A stretch of 60,030 nucleotides of DNA from a virus. The stretch lies in the IMG/VR virus record IMGVR_UViG_3300020404_001765, positions 1 to 60,030 of that record; one strand, written 5' to 3'. Position numbers and translations under genes: made by a program. Position 1 is the first letter of the stretch, and every line of letters begins with the position of its first letter. A model generated the notes under the pieces. It was not told the DNA's origin. It searched no databases and saw only the letters and a list, made by a program, of their open reading frames with translations. Positions 15,726 to 24,540 of this stretch are shown here, one piece after another.

Positions 15726-16892
15726 CTATTGGTTTATATTTCGGACTGGTATTATATTGGAAAAGTTATTACCGCGAACACGATCTAATCTACTTAAATG
15801 TTGAATCATTTCTTTTGTGCCGTCACGTTCATGGTCCATGTTTTGCTCAACAACACTTCTAACATAGGATACAAACTTATTGTTGTAACCTTTATATCCT
15901 ACAGTGTTGTCCAAAAAATCTTGTTTGCATTCTTTTGTGAGAGATGCAAGTGTAAAATGCTTTGGGGTACGTAGCAAAATTGGATTAATTTCCATCTGAA
16001 GTTCGTCGAAGTAAGTTACCATTTTTTGTATTGATTGGAAACTTGGTGCCTGCACTACGTGATTGACTTTCAGGATGAGATTTGGTATTTTCATATTTCT
16101 TATTATTTCTATATTCTCTTTTAACTTGTTCCATTTGTGTCCGTGTCTTAGATATTCAAAGGTATCTTCTACCCCTTCAACAGATACACTGATCCAAACT
16201 TCTTTAAATTTATGAACGTTACTAAACAACTTTTCATTTATCACAGTGAGGTTGCTCGTAAAGTGAAGTATGCATTTGGATTTTTGTTCGTCGGGAATGT
16301 GTTCAATCACTCGATCTATCCACGGAATAATAAAAGGCTCACCTCCGGTAAATTTGATATGGACTGCTTGGGGAAGATATGTTTCGCACCAATTGATAAA
16401 TTCTTCTTGTTTAGGCCAATCAAATGATTTTTGAGCATAGTTTGTATTTTCGTTATACAGTGTTTTAAGACTATCATTGGCGTTGGCTTCCGCCAGCACT
16501 TGACTACTCAATTCTGGATTGCACATCACACATTTCAAATTACAGAGATTACCTAATGTAAGATCAAAACTTAATATGTTCTGCAATTTTGGATTCTCTA
16601 TCTGCTCTGAAATTTTGAATTTTCCTTTGTGTGCTATTGTTCTATTCGAAATTAGTCTTAAAGAATCACCACCATTTTCCTCATCTATCCAACACGCCTC
16701 GCAGTTCTTGTTTTTGACTCCTTGAAGTAGATCTTTTCTAAGATCTTTTATTTCCTGTGATTGAAAGTATTCTTTAGCGTCTTTGCTACTTCGCATGGTC
16801 TTGTATCTGCAACATGGAGCCATCCTTTTTTTGGAATCCAGGAAAATGCTGTACCAAGGTGCTACGCAGAAGGTATTTTTGTTAATAGGCAT
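15726..16892 (-). CDS. Radical SAM protein with N-terminal Cys-rich segment (paralogue 2)
   Basis: 388 residues. It opens with FCVAPWYSIFLDSKKRMAPC, then NCEACWIDEENGG; the cluster motif is CNLKCVMCNPELSSQ (near residue 117) and FTGGEPFIIPW the SAM motif. The WISVSVEG and LRHGHKWN segments match paralogue 3 (SIDGIGDKFNYIRRGGNW). The fold is that of SPASM/twitch-type radical SAM enzymes with extra clusters. Product unknown. It sits between yhhQ and a purine phosphoribosyltransferase, with an AAGG ribosome-binding site. Confidence 0.85.
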   Translation of the reverse strand: MPINKNTFCVAPWYSIFLDSKKRMAPCCRYKTMRSSKDAKEYFQSQEIKDLRKDLLQGVKNKNCEACWIDEENGGDSLRLISNRTIAHKGKFKISEQIENPKLQNILSFDLTLGNLCNLKCVMCNPELSSQVLAEANANDSLKTLYNENTNYAQKSFDWPKQEEFINWCETYLPQAVHIKFTGGEPFIIPWIDRVIEHIPDEQKSKCILHFTSNLTVINEKLFSNVHKFKEVWISVSVEGVEDTFEYLRHGHKWNKLKENIEIIRNMKIPNLILKVNHVVQAPSFQSIQKMVTYFDELQMEINPILLRTPKHFTLASLTKECKQDFLDNTVGYKGYNNKFVSYVRSVVEQNMDHERDGTKEMIQHLSRLDRVRGNNFSNIIPVRNINQ

Positions 16893-16901
16893 TAGCCTTA
16901 T

Positions 16902-17366
16902 TTACTTGTCCCATTCCTCCCATGGAAAAACTATCCAACAAGGTGCCTCGTCTTTATTGATTTGGTAACCTGTATAGTCCATTTTGACTGGTGAGGGTTT
17001 GTTATTAATCAAAGCCGCAAATTTGATCCTGTCTTCCCGTTTGCCAAAATTGTCAAGTATGTATTTGAAAGTTGCGCCTGTGTCATTTATGTCGTCTAAT
17101 ATCAGTATTTTTTTCTGCCATGCGAACGCTTTTTCAAGCACTCGAAGATCAGGTTTAGTGGTATGATCACGCAATCTTATATCAAGGACTTCGTGTGCTT
17201 TATTCAGCCTGTGAGAAAGGTATACTCCTGGTATGCAACCACCTCTGTTAATGCTGAGAATAATAGATGGCATCCAAGCGGAGTGAACCATTTGATCCTC
17301 AATCTGGATGAGTGCGTTACGCATCTGACCTGTTGTGAAATAATTTTTCTTTATATCATCAGCCAT
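16902..17366 (-). CDS. Purine phosphoribosyltransferase
   Basis: 154 residues. The PRPP-binding loop is KILILDDINDTGATF (near residue 86) and the N-terminal IILSINRGGCIPGVYLSHRL and C-terminal IVFPWEEW match xanthine/hypoxanthine (Gpt-like) transferases. These join a purine base to PRPP to make a nucleotide. Next to GMP reductase, it suggests control of the guanine/hypoxanthine pool, perhaps to feed the 7-deazaguanine route. A GGAGG-rich ribosome-binding site is upstream. Confidence 0.78.
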   Translation of the reverse strand: MADDIKKNYFTTGQMRNALIQIEDQMVHSAWMPSIILSINRGGCIPGVYLSHRLNKAHEVLDIRLRDHTTKPDLRVLEKAFAWQKKILILDDINDTGATFKYILDNFGKREDRIKFAALINNKPSPVKMDYTGYQINKDEAPCWIVFPWEEWDK

Positions 17367-17635
17367 TGTACAACATACCTCGCTCCTCCTGATACTAATA
17401 AAGCAAGTAGTATCGTGTTTAACACTATAAGTGCTCTGTCATGCCATTTGAATCCAACCCATAACCATGCCGCAGTTCCTATTATAGAAAAGAACACATC
17501 ATAAACCTTAGGTACTTCCTGTATAGATCTGCATAACACGGCCAAACAAATAAAACATACACCAAACCATTTTACATACCAAGTAGAATCATGTAATGGC
17601 GTAACTTTTTTGATATTATTTTGTATATCCTTCAT
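17351..17635 (-). CDS. Small membrane protein conserved in T4-like marine phages
   Basis: 94 residues with two or three membrane helices (WFGVCFICLAVLCR, FFSIIGTAAWLWVGF, LIVLNTILLALLVSGGA). It overlaps GMP reductase by 20 nt and the phosphoribosyltransferase by 16 nt. Function unknown. Confidence 0.7.
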   Translation of the reverse strand: MKDIQNNIKKVTPLHDSTWYVKWFGVCFICLAVLCRSIQEVPKVYDVFFSIIGTAAWLWVGFKWHDRALIVLNTILLALLVSGGARYVVQWLMI

Positions 17636-18665
17636 AAACCCTGTTAATTACGTTGTTGGTTGTAACAAAACTTGCACATTTCGGCATGTCTTTTAATCTT
17701 CTTGCACCAATATATGTGCAGGCACTCCTGACACCGCCTAGGATATCTTCTACTGTGTGTTGCACAGGGCCTCTGTATGGCAGTGATATAAGCCTTCCTT
17801 CGTTACCTCTGTATCCGTCTTTCCGTTTTCCATGTACTTCTCTTGCCCTATCTGAACTCATGCCATAAAATTCAACTTTGCCGTCAACTACTGGTTGTTC
17901 TGATTCGTCATGTCCTGCTAACATTCCGCCTATCATGACCATGTGTGCACCACCGCCAAATGCTTTTGCTATATCACCTGGATGTACACAGCCACCATCT
18001 GCCATTATGTGTCCATCAACACCGTTGGCCGCATCTGCACAATCTAGTATTGCTGAAAATTGTGGAACACCAACACCGGTCATTGTTCTAGTTGTACAAA
18101 CCGATCCAGGTCCTATCCCAATTTTAACTACGTCAGCGCCATTTATAATAAGTTCTTCTGTCATTTCTGGTGTAACAACATTACCTGCAACAATAATTTT
18201 TGTTGGGTATTCATCACGCACTTTTTTTATAAAATCAACCATGTTCTGATGATATGCGTTTGCAACATCAACAGTGATCATTTTTATATCGGGAAAACTT
18301 TTCAACACATCTTGCATTGTCTTCCAATCAGATGCTTCTTTATCCCACATAACATTCGTGCCTGTACATACCGATACACTTTGTAGTCTTACTCCGTTTC
18401 CAACTGCTTTCCGCCATTCTTCAATACCTGTTGTTTTTGTAATCACAGTCATCATTTTGTAATCCTGTAATACTTTTGCCATGCTAAAAGTACCAACGCC
18501 GTCCATGTTACTTGCGAATATGGGTAAAAAGTTCATTTGTTTTCCAGAATTCCTAAATGTAAAGTTACGAGTCATGTCTACGTCCTTTCTAGAAGATAAC
18601 GTTGACCGTTTAGGCTGTAATAAAACGTCCTCAAAATTTAGTTTTGCGTCGTAATTAATTCTCAT
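17616..18665 (-). CDS. guaC: GMP reductase (IMPDH/GMPR family)
   Basis: About 349 residues from the start MRINYDAKLNFEDVLL at 18665. The catalytic loop GIGPGSVCTTRTMTGVGVPQ contains the active-site Cys, and MADGGCVHPGDIAKAFGGGA is the phosphate-binding region. The absence of a CBS insert and the short length favour GMP reductase (GMP to IMP) over IMP dehydrogenase. In a phage it would rebalance purine pools for DNA synthesis. The start overlaps the upstream gene by 11 nt; seven earlier codons are also open. Confidence 0.82.
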   Translation of the reverse strand: MRINYDAKLNFEDVLLQPKRSTLSSRKDVDMTRNFTFRNSGKQMNFLPIFASNMDGVGTFSMAKVLQDYKMMTVITKTTGIEEWRKAVGNGVRLQSVSVCTGTNVMWDKEASDWKTMQDVLKSFPDIKMITVDVANAYHQNMVDFIKKVRDEYPTKIIVAGNVVTPEMTEELIINGADVVKIGIGPGSVCTTRTMTGVGVPQFSAILDCADAANGVDGHIMADGGCVHPGDIAKAFGGGAHMVMIGGMLAGHDESEQPVVDGKVEFYGMSSDRAREVHGKRKDGYRGNEGRLISLPYRGPVQHTVEDILGGVRSACTYIGARRLKDMPKCASFVTTNNVINRVYEGYTK

Positions 18666-18918
18666 TTTCTTTTTCTTTTGCCTCACACATATTTTTTACA
18701 TTAAGGTAATGTTCCCATGCATCTTTCAAAGCAGGATACTTTTCTCTCAAATCTACTTCGTAGTCAAAACTAAATTGACCAACATCGTAACTGATATCTA
18801 TAGGATCGAGACTATCTGTTGTAAAGGTAGTTTTTACACTCCAATCGTCTTCGCCAATAAACTCCTCGCCCGTATACTGTATTCCGTCAGATGTTAATTT
18901 TTCAGTTTTTTTATCCAT
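18655..18918 (-). CDS. Small acidic protein, unknown
   Basis: 87 residues, acidic, with FIGEDDWSVKTTFTTDSLDP and a charged helical tail. It lies between folE and guaC, overlapping both by 8-11 nt. No family recognised. Confidence 0.6.
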   Translation of the reverse strand: MDKKTEKLTSDGIQYTGEEFIGEDDWSVKTTFTTDSLDPIDISYDVGQFSFDYEVDLREKYPALKDAWEHYLNVKNMCEAKEKENEN

Positions 18919-19621
18919 GACCCTTCATGCTCATGCAAATTTTGTAAAACTCATCTCTCGTAGCAGGATCTTCCTTGAATGCACCTAGCATTATTGCTGT
19001 GGTCATATCAGATTCATGCTCCCTTACACCTCTGTGTGTCATGCAATGGTGTTCTGCCTTTACAACGACTGCAAGATTATCTGTCTTTGCATATTTTTTT
19101 AATTCATCTGCAATTTGTGTGGTCATCTCTTCTTGTATCTGTGGTCTTTCTACTATGTGATGTACAATCCTGTTAAATTTGCTCAATCCAATAACTTCGC
19201 CGTTTGGAATGATACCTACCCAAGCATTACCTACAATGTTCTGGAAGTGGTGGGCACAGGTTGATCTAATTGATATTGGACCACTGGTGTACATACTCTT
19301 GTAACCCATGTTGGGAAAACTTGTAACCCTCGGTGCTGGTTTGAATCTACCACCAAATGTTTCTCTGATGTACATCTTTGCCACACGTTTTGCAGTTTCC
19401 TGTGTGTTGTGATCGTTTTCTGTGTCGATGACAAGACTATCTAACACGCCTTGTAGTTTTTCTTGTACTTCTGCCTGTAGCAGATCCATTTCGCCGTCTT
19501 CGATGAATTCGGATATGTTGTCATTGGAGTGGAATCTTTTTCCTGCTTTTTGTAATCTCTCTTTTATTTTCTTGCTGACAGGTCCTTCGGGTACCCAACT
19601 GTCTTTTAATGCGTCATCCAT
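18911..19621 (-). CDS. folE: GTP cyclohydrolase I
   Basis: 236 residues, the T-fold enzyme that converts GTP to dihydroneopterin triphosphate. Zinc ligands are in RSTCAHHFQNIVG (Cys, His) and VKAEHHCMTHRGV (Cys); VIGLSKFNRIV and ERPQIQEEMTTQIADEL are also diagnostic. About 60 extra N-terminal residues precede the catalytic domain. In this context it makes the first intermediate of 7-deazaguanine synthesis, ahead of the QueD-like and QueE-like enzymes. It overlaps the small gene upstream by one base. Confidence 0.92.
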   Translation of the reverse strand: MDDALKDSWVPEGPVSKKIKERLQKAGKRFHSNDNISEFIEDGEMDLLQAEVQEKLQGVLDSLVIDTENDHNTQETAKRVAKMYIRETFGGRFKPAPRVTSFPNMGYKSMYTSGPISIRSTCAHHFQNIVGNAWVGIIPNGEVIGLSKFNRIVHHIVERPQIQEEMTTQIADELKKYAKTDNLAVVVKAEHHCMTHRGVREHESDMTTAIMLGAFKEDPATRDEFYKICMSMKGHG

Positions 19622-19851
19622 TATTCTACGTCCAATCTAACAATATGTTTTCTTAATGCTCTAACTAATTCTTCAATTTTGTCTATAACGGCAATCATGT
19701 CTCTGTCTGTGATATATTTAGATCTTTCTTTCAACTTGTCATATTCTTTAATTGATATTTGAACCATAGGACCATAGTTGTCTTTGTGTCCCACACTCTC
19801 ATTTTCCATAGAGGCGTCCAGTGCTCTTTGCTTTTCTTCCGAATCCGTCAT
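19621..19851 (-). CDS. Small coiled-coil protein
   Basis: 76 residues, charged, with a C-terminal amphipathic helix (MIAVIDKIEELVRALRKHI). First gene of the operon from the promoter at 19874-19902, with an AAGGAGA ribosome-binding site, and coupled to folE by a one-base overlap. Function unknown. Confidence 0.65.
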   Translation of the reverse strand: MTDSEEKQRALDASMENESVGHKDNYGPMVQISIKEYDKLKERSKYITDRDMIAVIDKIEELVRALRKHIVRLDVE

Positions 19852-19873
19852 TGTATCTCCTTTGTTGTTTTAT

Positions 19874-19902
19874 ATTATAGTAGTATTATTGCTTTTAGTC
19901 AA
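19874..19902 (-). promoter_or_regulatory. Strong sigma-70-type promoter for the folE-guaC operon
   Basis: Minus strand: TTGACT (19897-19902), 17-bp spacer, TATAAT (19874-19879), then AAGGAGA and the start at 19851. Confidence 0.85.
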
Positions 19903-19903
19903 T

Positions 19904-20509
19904 TTAAAAAATTTCACCATTACACTTTTGTTCGCCATTACAAATATCGGTGATTAATTTTTGTATTTTGTCTTTGGTATCAAATTCAGGGTTTATACCA
20001 AAACTTGGATATTTTTTATTGAAGTTTTGCATTATAAGGTAATTGGTAAATTTATATCCACTGTAATCAGGATGTTCCTCTACTCCTTCTTTATTTTTAT
20101 CAACAAAACTAGACAGCATCCAACCTATTTTACAATTATCAGATAGTTTTGTTTCTAATGTTTTTAAAAGCACATATGGCATTTGACAACTCAACCAATA
20201 ACTTTTAGTCCAACTTTTAACAAGTGTCCATGTATCTAGTGTTTTGGTTTGTTCGCTGAAGTCTTTTGGAGAAAGACTTGATGCATTTTGGTTGAAAAAA
20301 ATAAAATCAATATTGTGTTCTATAGTTTTACATATTTTGTGTAGTTCAGTTAAGTCCAGATTGTTCCATTCTATTTTTATGTTATTCACTGCTTTGATTT
20401 GAGATTCACCTGCTCCAATGTTAGTCACGTTGTAGCCTGCCTGTATACATCCGTTGACTATTAGTTCACCTCTTTTATTGCCACAACCTATTAGTAGTGC
20501 GTGTTTCAT
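19904..20509 (-). CDS. SDR-like Rossmann-fold protein
   Basis: About 201 residues from MKHALLIGCGNKRGELIVNG, which carries a nucleotide-binding Gly pattern; a YSGYK (YxxxK) pair near residue 158 follows FIFFNQNASS, as in short-chain dehydrogenases. It starts 4 nt inside the end of radical SAM paralogue 3 (ATGA), so the two probably act on one pathway. The substrate is unknown. The open frame allows a start nine codons earlier. Confidence 0.6.
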   Translation of the reverse strand: MKHALLIGCGNKRGELIVNGCIQAGYNVTNIGAGESQIKAVNNIKIEWNNLDLTELHKICKTIEHNIDFIFFNQNASSLSPKDFSEQTKTLDTWTLVKSWTKSYWLSCQMPYVLLKTLETKLSDNCKIGWMLSSFVDKNKEGVEEHPDYSGYKFTNYLIMQNFNKKYPSFGINPEFDTKDKIQKLITDICNGEQKCNGEIF

Positions 20510-21651
20510 GATAACTCCGGATATAGTTTTCGCCAATTAGTGCCTTGCAGTGAATCTATCCTGTCAAAATAACTTTTGTACTCTTCACTACTGCCAGATT
20601 CATCTAATTCAAAAAGGCATCTTTTAATATTGCCTGCTATATTAAGATTAGATTTGTACTTTTCAAAAGTTTTATTAAGGTTATCACGCACAGTTTCTTT
20701 TATCTTTTCTGGCAAATTACGACATCTTAAGTAAGGGTGTCCCATTGCAATTTGATTTATAGTATGATCTATGCTTCCTATGTCTTCCATAAAGTAATCA
20801 ATTATTCCAGGAATTTCTTGTGCTGTCAGAACAAAAAAGACTGTGTTTGCTCTAAGGTCTACGTTAGGTTGATCCTGTAGGAATTTAATATTTTCAATTG
20901 TTTTATTCCAATTTCCTCCTCGCCTTATGTAATTGAATTTGTCTCCAATACCATCAATGCTACATGTAAAAAGCACATTTGGAAATTTTAGAACTTCTTT
21001 CAAAATTGGATTGTTTTGTTTGAATTGCATATTTGAATTAATTCTTATCTGTAAATCGGGCCTCTTTTCTATTTGTTGCAGTAGTTTGAGATTATACTTG
21101 ATTAGTGTAGGTTCGCCACCACTCAGGTATATTTCTTTGAGTTCGCTTTGGTTGGCAGTGACAAAATCTATTATTTCTTCTGCCACTTTTTTTGGTGTGT
21201 GTTGAATCGGCTTGCCTTGTTCTTTTGCAATACTGCTACTTTGTACTGCCCAGCACGTGACACATTTAAGATCACAAGTGCTACTCCAATGCAAATCTAA
21301 AGCCGAAAGTTTAAATGCTTTTGAATTAGAATAGTCAACACTACTGTTCACTCCAAGTTTGTTGTAATGATTTCTTAGTCCCTTAAATTCACCTGCACTT
21401 GAATTGTTTTCACTTTTTAGACAGTTTCTACAGTTGTCAGTGATTTTGTCATCGAGAATATCTTTACGTAAATTTTGGAATCCTTTATTACCTAACACTT
21501 CTTTAATGGTATTTTTTTGTAAATCTCCCAAGGGATTGCCTTTGGTGCATGAACTTACTTTGCCGTCTACCCATACGTATAGTAAGTTCCAAGGGGCGGT
21601 ACAAAAGTGTTTACGGTTTTGGAATAGGTCGTATTTTTGTTTTGCATCCAT
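20506..21651 (-). CDS. Radical SAM protein with N-terminal Cys-rich segment (paralogue 3)
   Basis: 381 residues. N-terminal FCTAPWNLLYVWVDG and NCRNCLKSEN match paralogue 2; the cluster motif is CDLKCVTC (near residue 131) and YLSGGEPTLIKY the SAM motif. A conserved SIDGIGDKFNYIRRGGNWN follows. It is followed by an SDR-like gene and preceded by galE and a glycosyltransferase, which hints at sugar or peptide modification. The start is preceded by CCTAAATA and five bases, a late-promoter-like layout. Confidence 0.85.
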   Translation of the reverse strand: MDAKQKYDLFQNRKHFCTAPWNLLYVWVDGKVSSCTKGNPLGDLQKNTIKEVLGNKGFQNLRKDILDDKITDNCRNCLKSENNSSAGEFKGLRNHYNKLGVNSSVDYSNSKAFKLSALDLHWSSTCDLKCVTCWAVQSSSIAKEQGKPIQHTPKKVAEEIIDFVTANQSELKEIYLSGGEPTLIKYNLKLLQQIEKRPDLQIRINSNMQFKQNNPILKEVLKFPNVLFTCSIDGIGDKFNYIRRGGNWNKTIENIKFLQDQPNVDLRANTVFFVLTAQEIPGIIDYFMEDIGSIDHTINQIAMGHPYLRCRNLPEKIKETVRDNLNKTFEKYKSNLNIAGNIKRCLFELDESGSSEEYKSYFDRIDSLQGTNWRKLYPELS

Positions 21652-21656
21652 GCATC

Positions 21657-21664
21657 TATTTAGG
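21657..21664 (-). promoter_or_regulatory. CCTAAATA late-promoter-like motif before 21651
   Basis: CCTAAATA, five bases (GATGC), then ATG. The same CTAAATA variant precedes 29546 and 57564 with the same spacing. Confidence 0.4.
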
Positions 21665-21673
21665 CGGTATTGC

Positions 21674-22705
21674 CTACTGTATTTGTTTTTTGTGCATCTT
21701 GTTGTACCACTTTACAGCGGTAGCAACTACGTTGTCTATGGAACTTTGTGTTGGTTCCCATGCTAAAACTTTTTTTGCTTTTTCTATGTCTGCCACCAAG
21801 TAGGCCGGATCGCCTGGTCTGTTAGGGTGTACTTCTATATTCATCTTGCCTGTGTATTTTTGAACAGTATCTAATAATTGCTTGTTCGAAGCAGGTGCTC
21901 CTGAGCCTAGGTTAAACACTTCAGACACCAACTTACCCGATGCATAGTGCAATGCCTTTATGTGAGCATCTGCAAGATCCATAACGTGTACATAATCTCT
22001 CACACACGATCCATCATCTGTTTGATACTGATCACCAAACATCTTAAAAGTTTTGCCCTCTCTAGATGCCGCTATGGCCAAAGGTATAATGTGTGTTTCT
22101 TTTTGCCGCAGTTCGCCAATTTCTGATTCTGGATCGGCACCCGCGGCATTGAAATATCTTAATCCAACACTGCTCAATCCATACGCACCCATGTAATTTT
22201 CACAGACCATTTCCATCATAAGTTTTGTTGCTCCATAGGCGCTAATAGGTTTTGCCCAGTCCGATTCTTTACACATATGCATTCCTGGATCACCATACGT
22301 AGCCGCACTAGAACTATACACAAATGTTTTTACTCCGCACTCGATAAGTTTGTCTATGAGATTGACAGTAAGTATCATGTTGTTTCTGTAATACAAGGAT
22401 GGATTTTGTACACTTTCAGGAACACTAGTACTTCCTGCGAAATGGATGCAACTAGTTATGTTGTGCCTTTTGATTATTTCGTCAAGTCTGTTTACTTCTT
22501 GCGGTAGTTCGAGATTGTAATTTGGTCCAAAAGAAACTAGTCCATCTCGAAAAAATCTATCTACGGTTACTGGTTCGAATCCATTTTTAGCCAACAATTT
22601 ACAAGTGTGGGAACCAACGTAACCTGCGCCGCCAGTAACCAGCACTGACCTGTTCAAGTTTTTAATATTTGTTTTCGGAAACGGGTGTTCTGTAGTGGGC
22701 TCCAT
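21674..22705 (-). CDS. galE: UDP-glucose 4-epimerase
   Basis: 343 residues. NAD motif GGAGYVGSHTCKLLA (near residue 21), CIHFAGSTSVPES, catalytic YGATK (YxxxK), and the GalE-typical YFNAAGADPESEIGE and GDGSCVRDYVHVMDLADAH-like region are all present. It interconverts UDP-glucose and UDP-galactose, and with the glycosyltransferase upstream it likely supplies sugar for glycosylation of phage DNA, virion or host surface. It overlaps that gene by 44 nt. Confidence 0.9.
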   Translation of the reverse strand: MEPTTEHPFPKTNIKNLNRSVLVTGGAGYVGSHTCKLLAKNGFEPVTVDRFFRDGLVSFGPNYNLELPQEVNRLDEIIKRHNITSCIHFAGSTSVPESVQNPSLYYRNNMILTVNLIDKLIECGVKTFVYSSSAATYGDPGMHMCKESDWAKPISAYGATKLMMEMVCENYMGAYGLSSVGLRYFNAAGADPESEIGELRQKETHIIPLAIAASREGKTFKMFGDQYQTDDGSCVRDYVHVMDLADAHIKALHYASGKLVSEVFNLGSGAPASNKQLLDTVQKYTGKMNIEVHPNRPGDPAYLVADIEKAKKVLAWEPTQSSIDNVVATAVKWYNKMHKKQIQ

Positions 22706-23828
22706 CTCTTCTCCATTGTTCTCCCTTGCCTGTCATGATGTCTAACATCCTGTCGATTGTGCCATTGGTCCAATCGGATATTTGACCCATACTAGGGGAT
22801 GGTTTACTTAAAAGTAGTTCTAACTTGTTCATTGCATCTTCCTGTGACCATGGCACGTATAACCTTGTGTGGTCGTTTGCAAATACTTCAGGAAATGATC
22901 TATATGCCGGAAACAACACATTACAACCTAACGCATCTGCTTCAGACACAGTATTCGATGTCCAGTCCTGCAAAGCACAATTGAATAATACTCTCGAATC
23001 AGCAAGTATATTGTAATAGTCATTCTTTTTCAAATTTTCATGGATTGTAAGTAGTCCTTCTTTTTCTAAATATTTGGCTTCCTTTACATAGTAGTCATTG
23101 TTTGATCTTAAAGGACCTCCTTGACATATAACAAATTCTGTCTCTGGATGTTTCTTTTTATATGCCTGAATAAGATCCATAAAAAACTGTGGTTGCTTCT
23201 CTTGATCCCATCTTGCACCAAACACAACTCTATTTTTTCTTTCCATAAATGCTTTCTGTTCTACTCTGCCCTGGACTTCTTCTTTGCCAAAACTTAATCC
23301 TGATACATTGTATATAGGAGCCTTCCAGTTTGCTATCCTCATGTTTGCAACCATTTCTTCATTGCTGGCTAGTATTACAACATTTGGAATCTCATTACAC
23401 ATCTCTTCGTATAGACTCATCCATTTGCTCATACCCCATACGTGAACAAAGTCATCTGGGTCAATTGCCTGTGCTAGGCATCTCAAATATACTGTAGGTC
23501 TATATTTTTCTGGAGTCTGTTGTAAAATATAAGGAAGTGATTCCATACCAGGCTGGAACATATCTTCAAAGAATATTGCGTCCTTGTTGGTTATTTCACC
23601 TGCTTTTAACAACTTAACAAGATTCATCATTTGACTCATAGCAAAATAACTTCTGCCATGTGCATCTAAAACTTGTCCTGTGACAATAGCCTCTGAATCA
23701 TCTATTGTGTCTCCCGGAACAATTTCATACTTTACGCCTCGTTTGTCGTATGCTCTCTTTGTCCAATCTGTTAATTGAAAAGTGTATCTTGCCTGATACG
23801 ACTCTAGTCCCATATAGAATATTTTCAT
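22662..23828 (-). CDS. GT-B-type glycosyltransferase
   Basis: 388 residues. A C-terminal Rossmann half is visible: VVFGARWDQEKQPQFFMDL, TEFVICQGG, a middle loop LFNCALQDWTSNTVSEADAL (retaining GT4-like E-x7-E region) and LFPAYRSFPEVF. The N-terminal half (MKIFYMGLESYQARYTFQL) is the acceptor domain. It resembles group 1 glycosyltransferases of T4-like marine phages. The acceptor is unknown. It overlaps galE and the CDGSH-like gene, so all three are co-expressed. Confidence 0.75.
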   Translation of the reverse strand: MKIFYMGLESYQARYTFQLTDWTKRAYDKRGVKYEIVPGDTIDDSEAIVTGQVLDAHGRSYFAMSQMMNLVKLLKAGEITNKDAIFFEDMFQPGMESLPYILQQTPEKYRPTVYLRCLAQAIDPDDFVHVWGMSKWMSLYEEMCNEIPNVVILASNEEMVANMRIANWKAPIYNVSGLSFGKEEVQGRVEQKAFMERKNRVVFGARWDQEKQPQFFMDLIQAYKKKHPETEFVICQGGPLRSNNDYYVKEAKYLEKEGLLTIHENLKKNDYYNILADSRVLFNCALQDWTSNTVSEADALGCNVLFPAYRSFPEVFANDHTRLYVPWSQEDAMNKLELLLSKPSPSMGQISDWTNGTIDRMLDIMTGKGEQWRRDGAHYRTPVSENKY

Positions 23829-24013
23829 TTATCCTTTTCCTTCCATTCTGCTAGTTTAACTTGATATTCGGACTCTGTCAAGCGATGCCATCCATTACAT
23901 CTTCCAATTGGTGATCTACCGCAAGGACATTCCTTTTTTTTGAATATGTCTTCGTAATTGGACCTATAGTTATTGTTGCTAGGTCTGGATTTACCATCCC
24001 AATTACCCGGCAT
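23825..24013 (-). CDS. Small CDGSH-like Fe-S or zinc protein
   Basis: 62 residues with the motif CPCGRSPIGRCNGWH, which resembles the CDGSH iron-sulfur signature (CxC ... C ... H) but is one residue shorter and has Asn-Gly-Trp-His in place of Asp-Gly-Ser-His. The remaining residues are polar. Small proteins with this motif occur in marine T4-like phages. It may bind an Fe-S cluster or Zn. It overlaps the peroxiredoxin gene by 11 nt. Confidence 0.65.
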   Translation of the reverse strand: MPGNWDGKSRPSNNNYRSNYEDIFKKKECPCGRSPIGRCNGWHRLTESEYQVKLAEWKEKDK

Positions 24014-24539
24014 TCTCTTTCAAGTATTTGATCATCGTATCAACGTCAGACACTTCAAACGGGTCATTGTCATCACTGGCATTGTTTTTTCCTGGCTCTT
24101 CGAATATTTTTTTTACTTCGCCGTTGTCGACAAACATCGAATATCTCCAAGATCGCATTCCAAATCCTTGTCCCGGTTTGTTTACCAACATACCCATTCC
24201 TTGTGTGAACACGCCTTCGCCATCTCCGATTGCTTTTACTTTCTTTACATTAGTGTCTTTAAACCATGCATTCATTACAAATGCATCATTAACAGACAGA
24301 CAATAGACTTCATCTACTCCTAATGCTTTTAATTCATCATACTTTGCTTCAAAGCCTGGTACTTGTTGACTAGAACAAGTAGGTGTAAATGCTCCTGGCA
24401 GAGCAAATACTACAACCTTTTTATTATCAAATATTTCTACTGTGTCCACGTCCTTCCATTCTCCGCCGATAAATGTGCAACCGCCCACTTCGTCGGTGTC
24501 GCCTTGCCTTGTTTTGAAATTAGTGTATGGTACTTTCAT
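24003..24539 (-). CDS. Peroxiredoxin, Prx5 type
   Basis: 178 residues. The peroxidatic Cys is in ALPGAFTPTCSSQQVPGF (near residue 55), followed by the VYCLSVNDAFVMNAWF region typical of Prx5-like enzymes. It reduces peroxides, which fits the superoxide dismutase encoded at 42035. The start has GGAGAG upstream. A host-derived stress function carried by the phage is likely. Confidence 0.88.
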   Translation of the reverse strand: MKVPYTNFKTRQGDTDEVGGCTFIGGEWKDVDTVEIFDNKKVVVFALPGAFTPTCSSQQVPGFEAKYDELKALGVDEVYCLSVNDAFVMNAWFKDTNVKKVKAIGDGEGVFTQGMGMLVNKPGQGFGMRSWRYSMFVDNGEVKKIFEEPGKNNASDDNDPFEVSDVDTMIKYLKENAG

Positions 24540-24540
24540 G

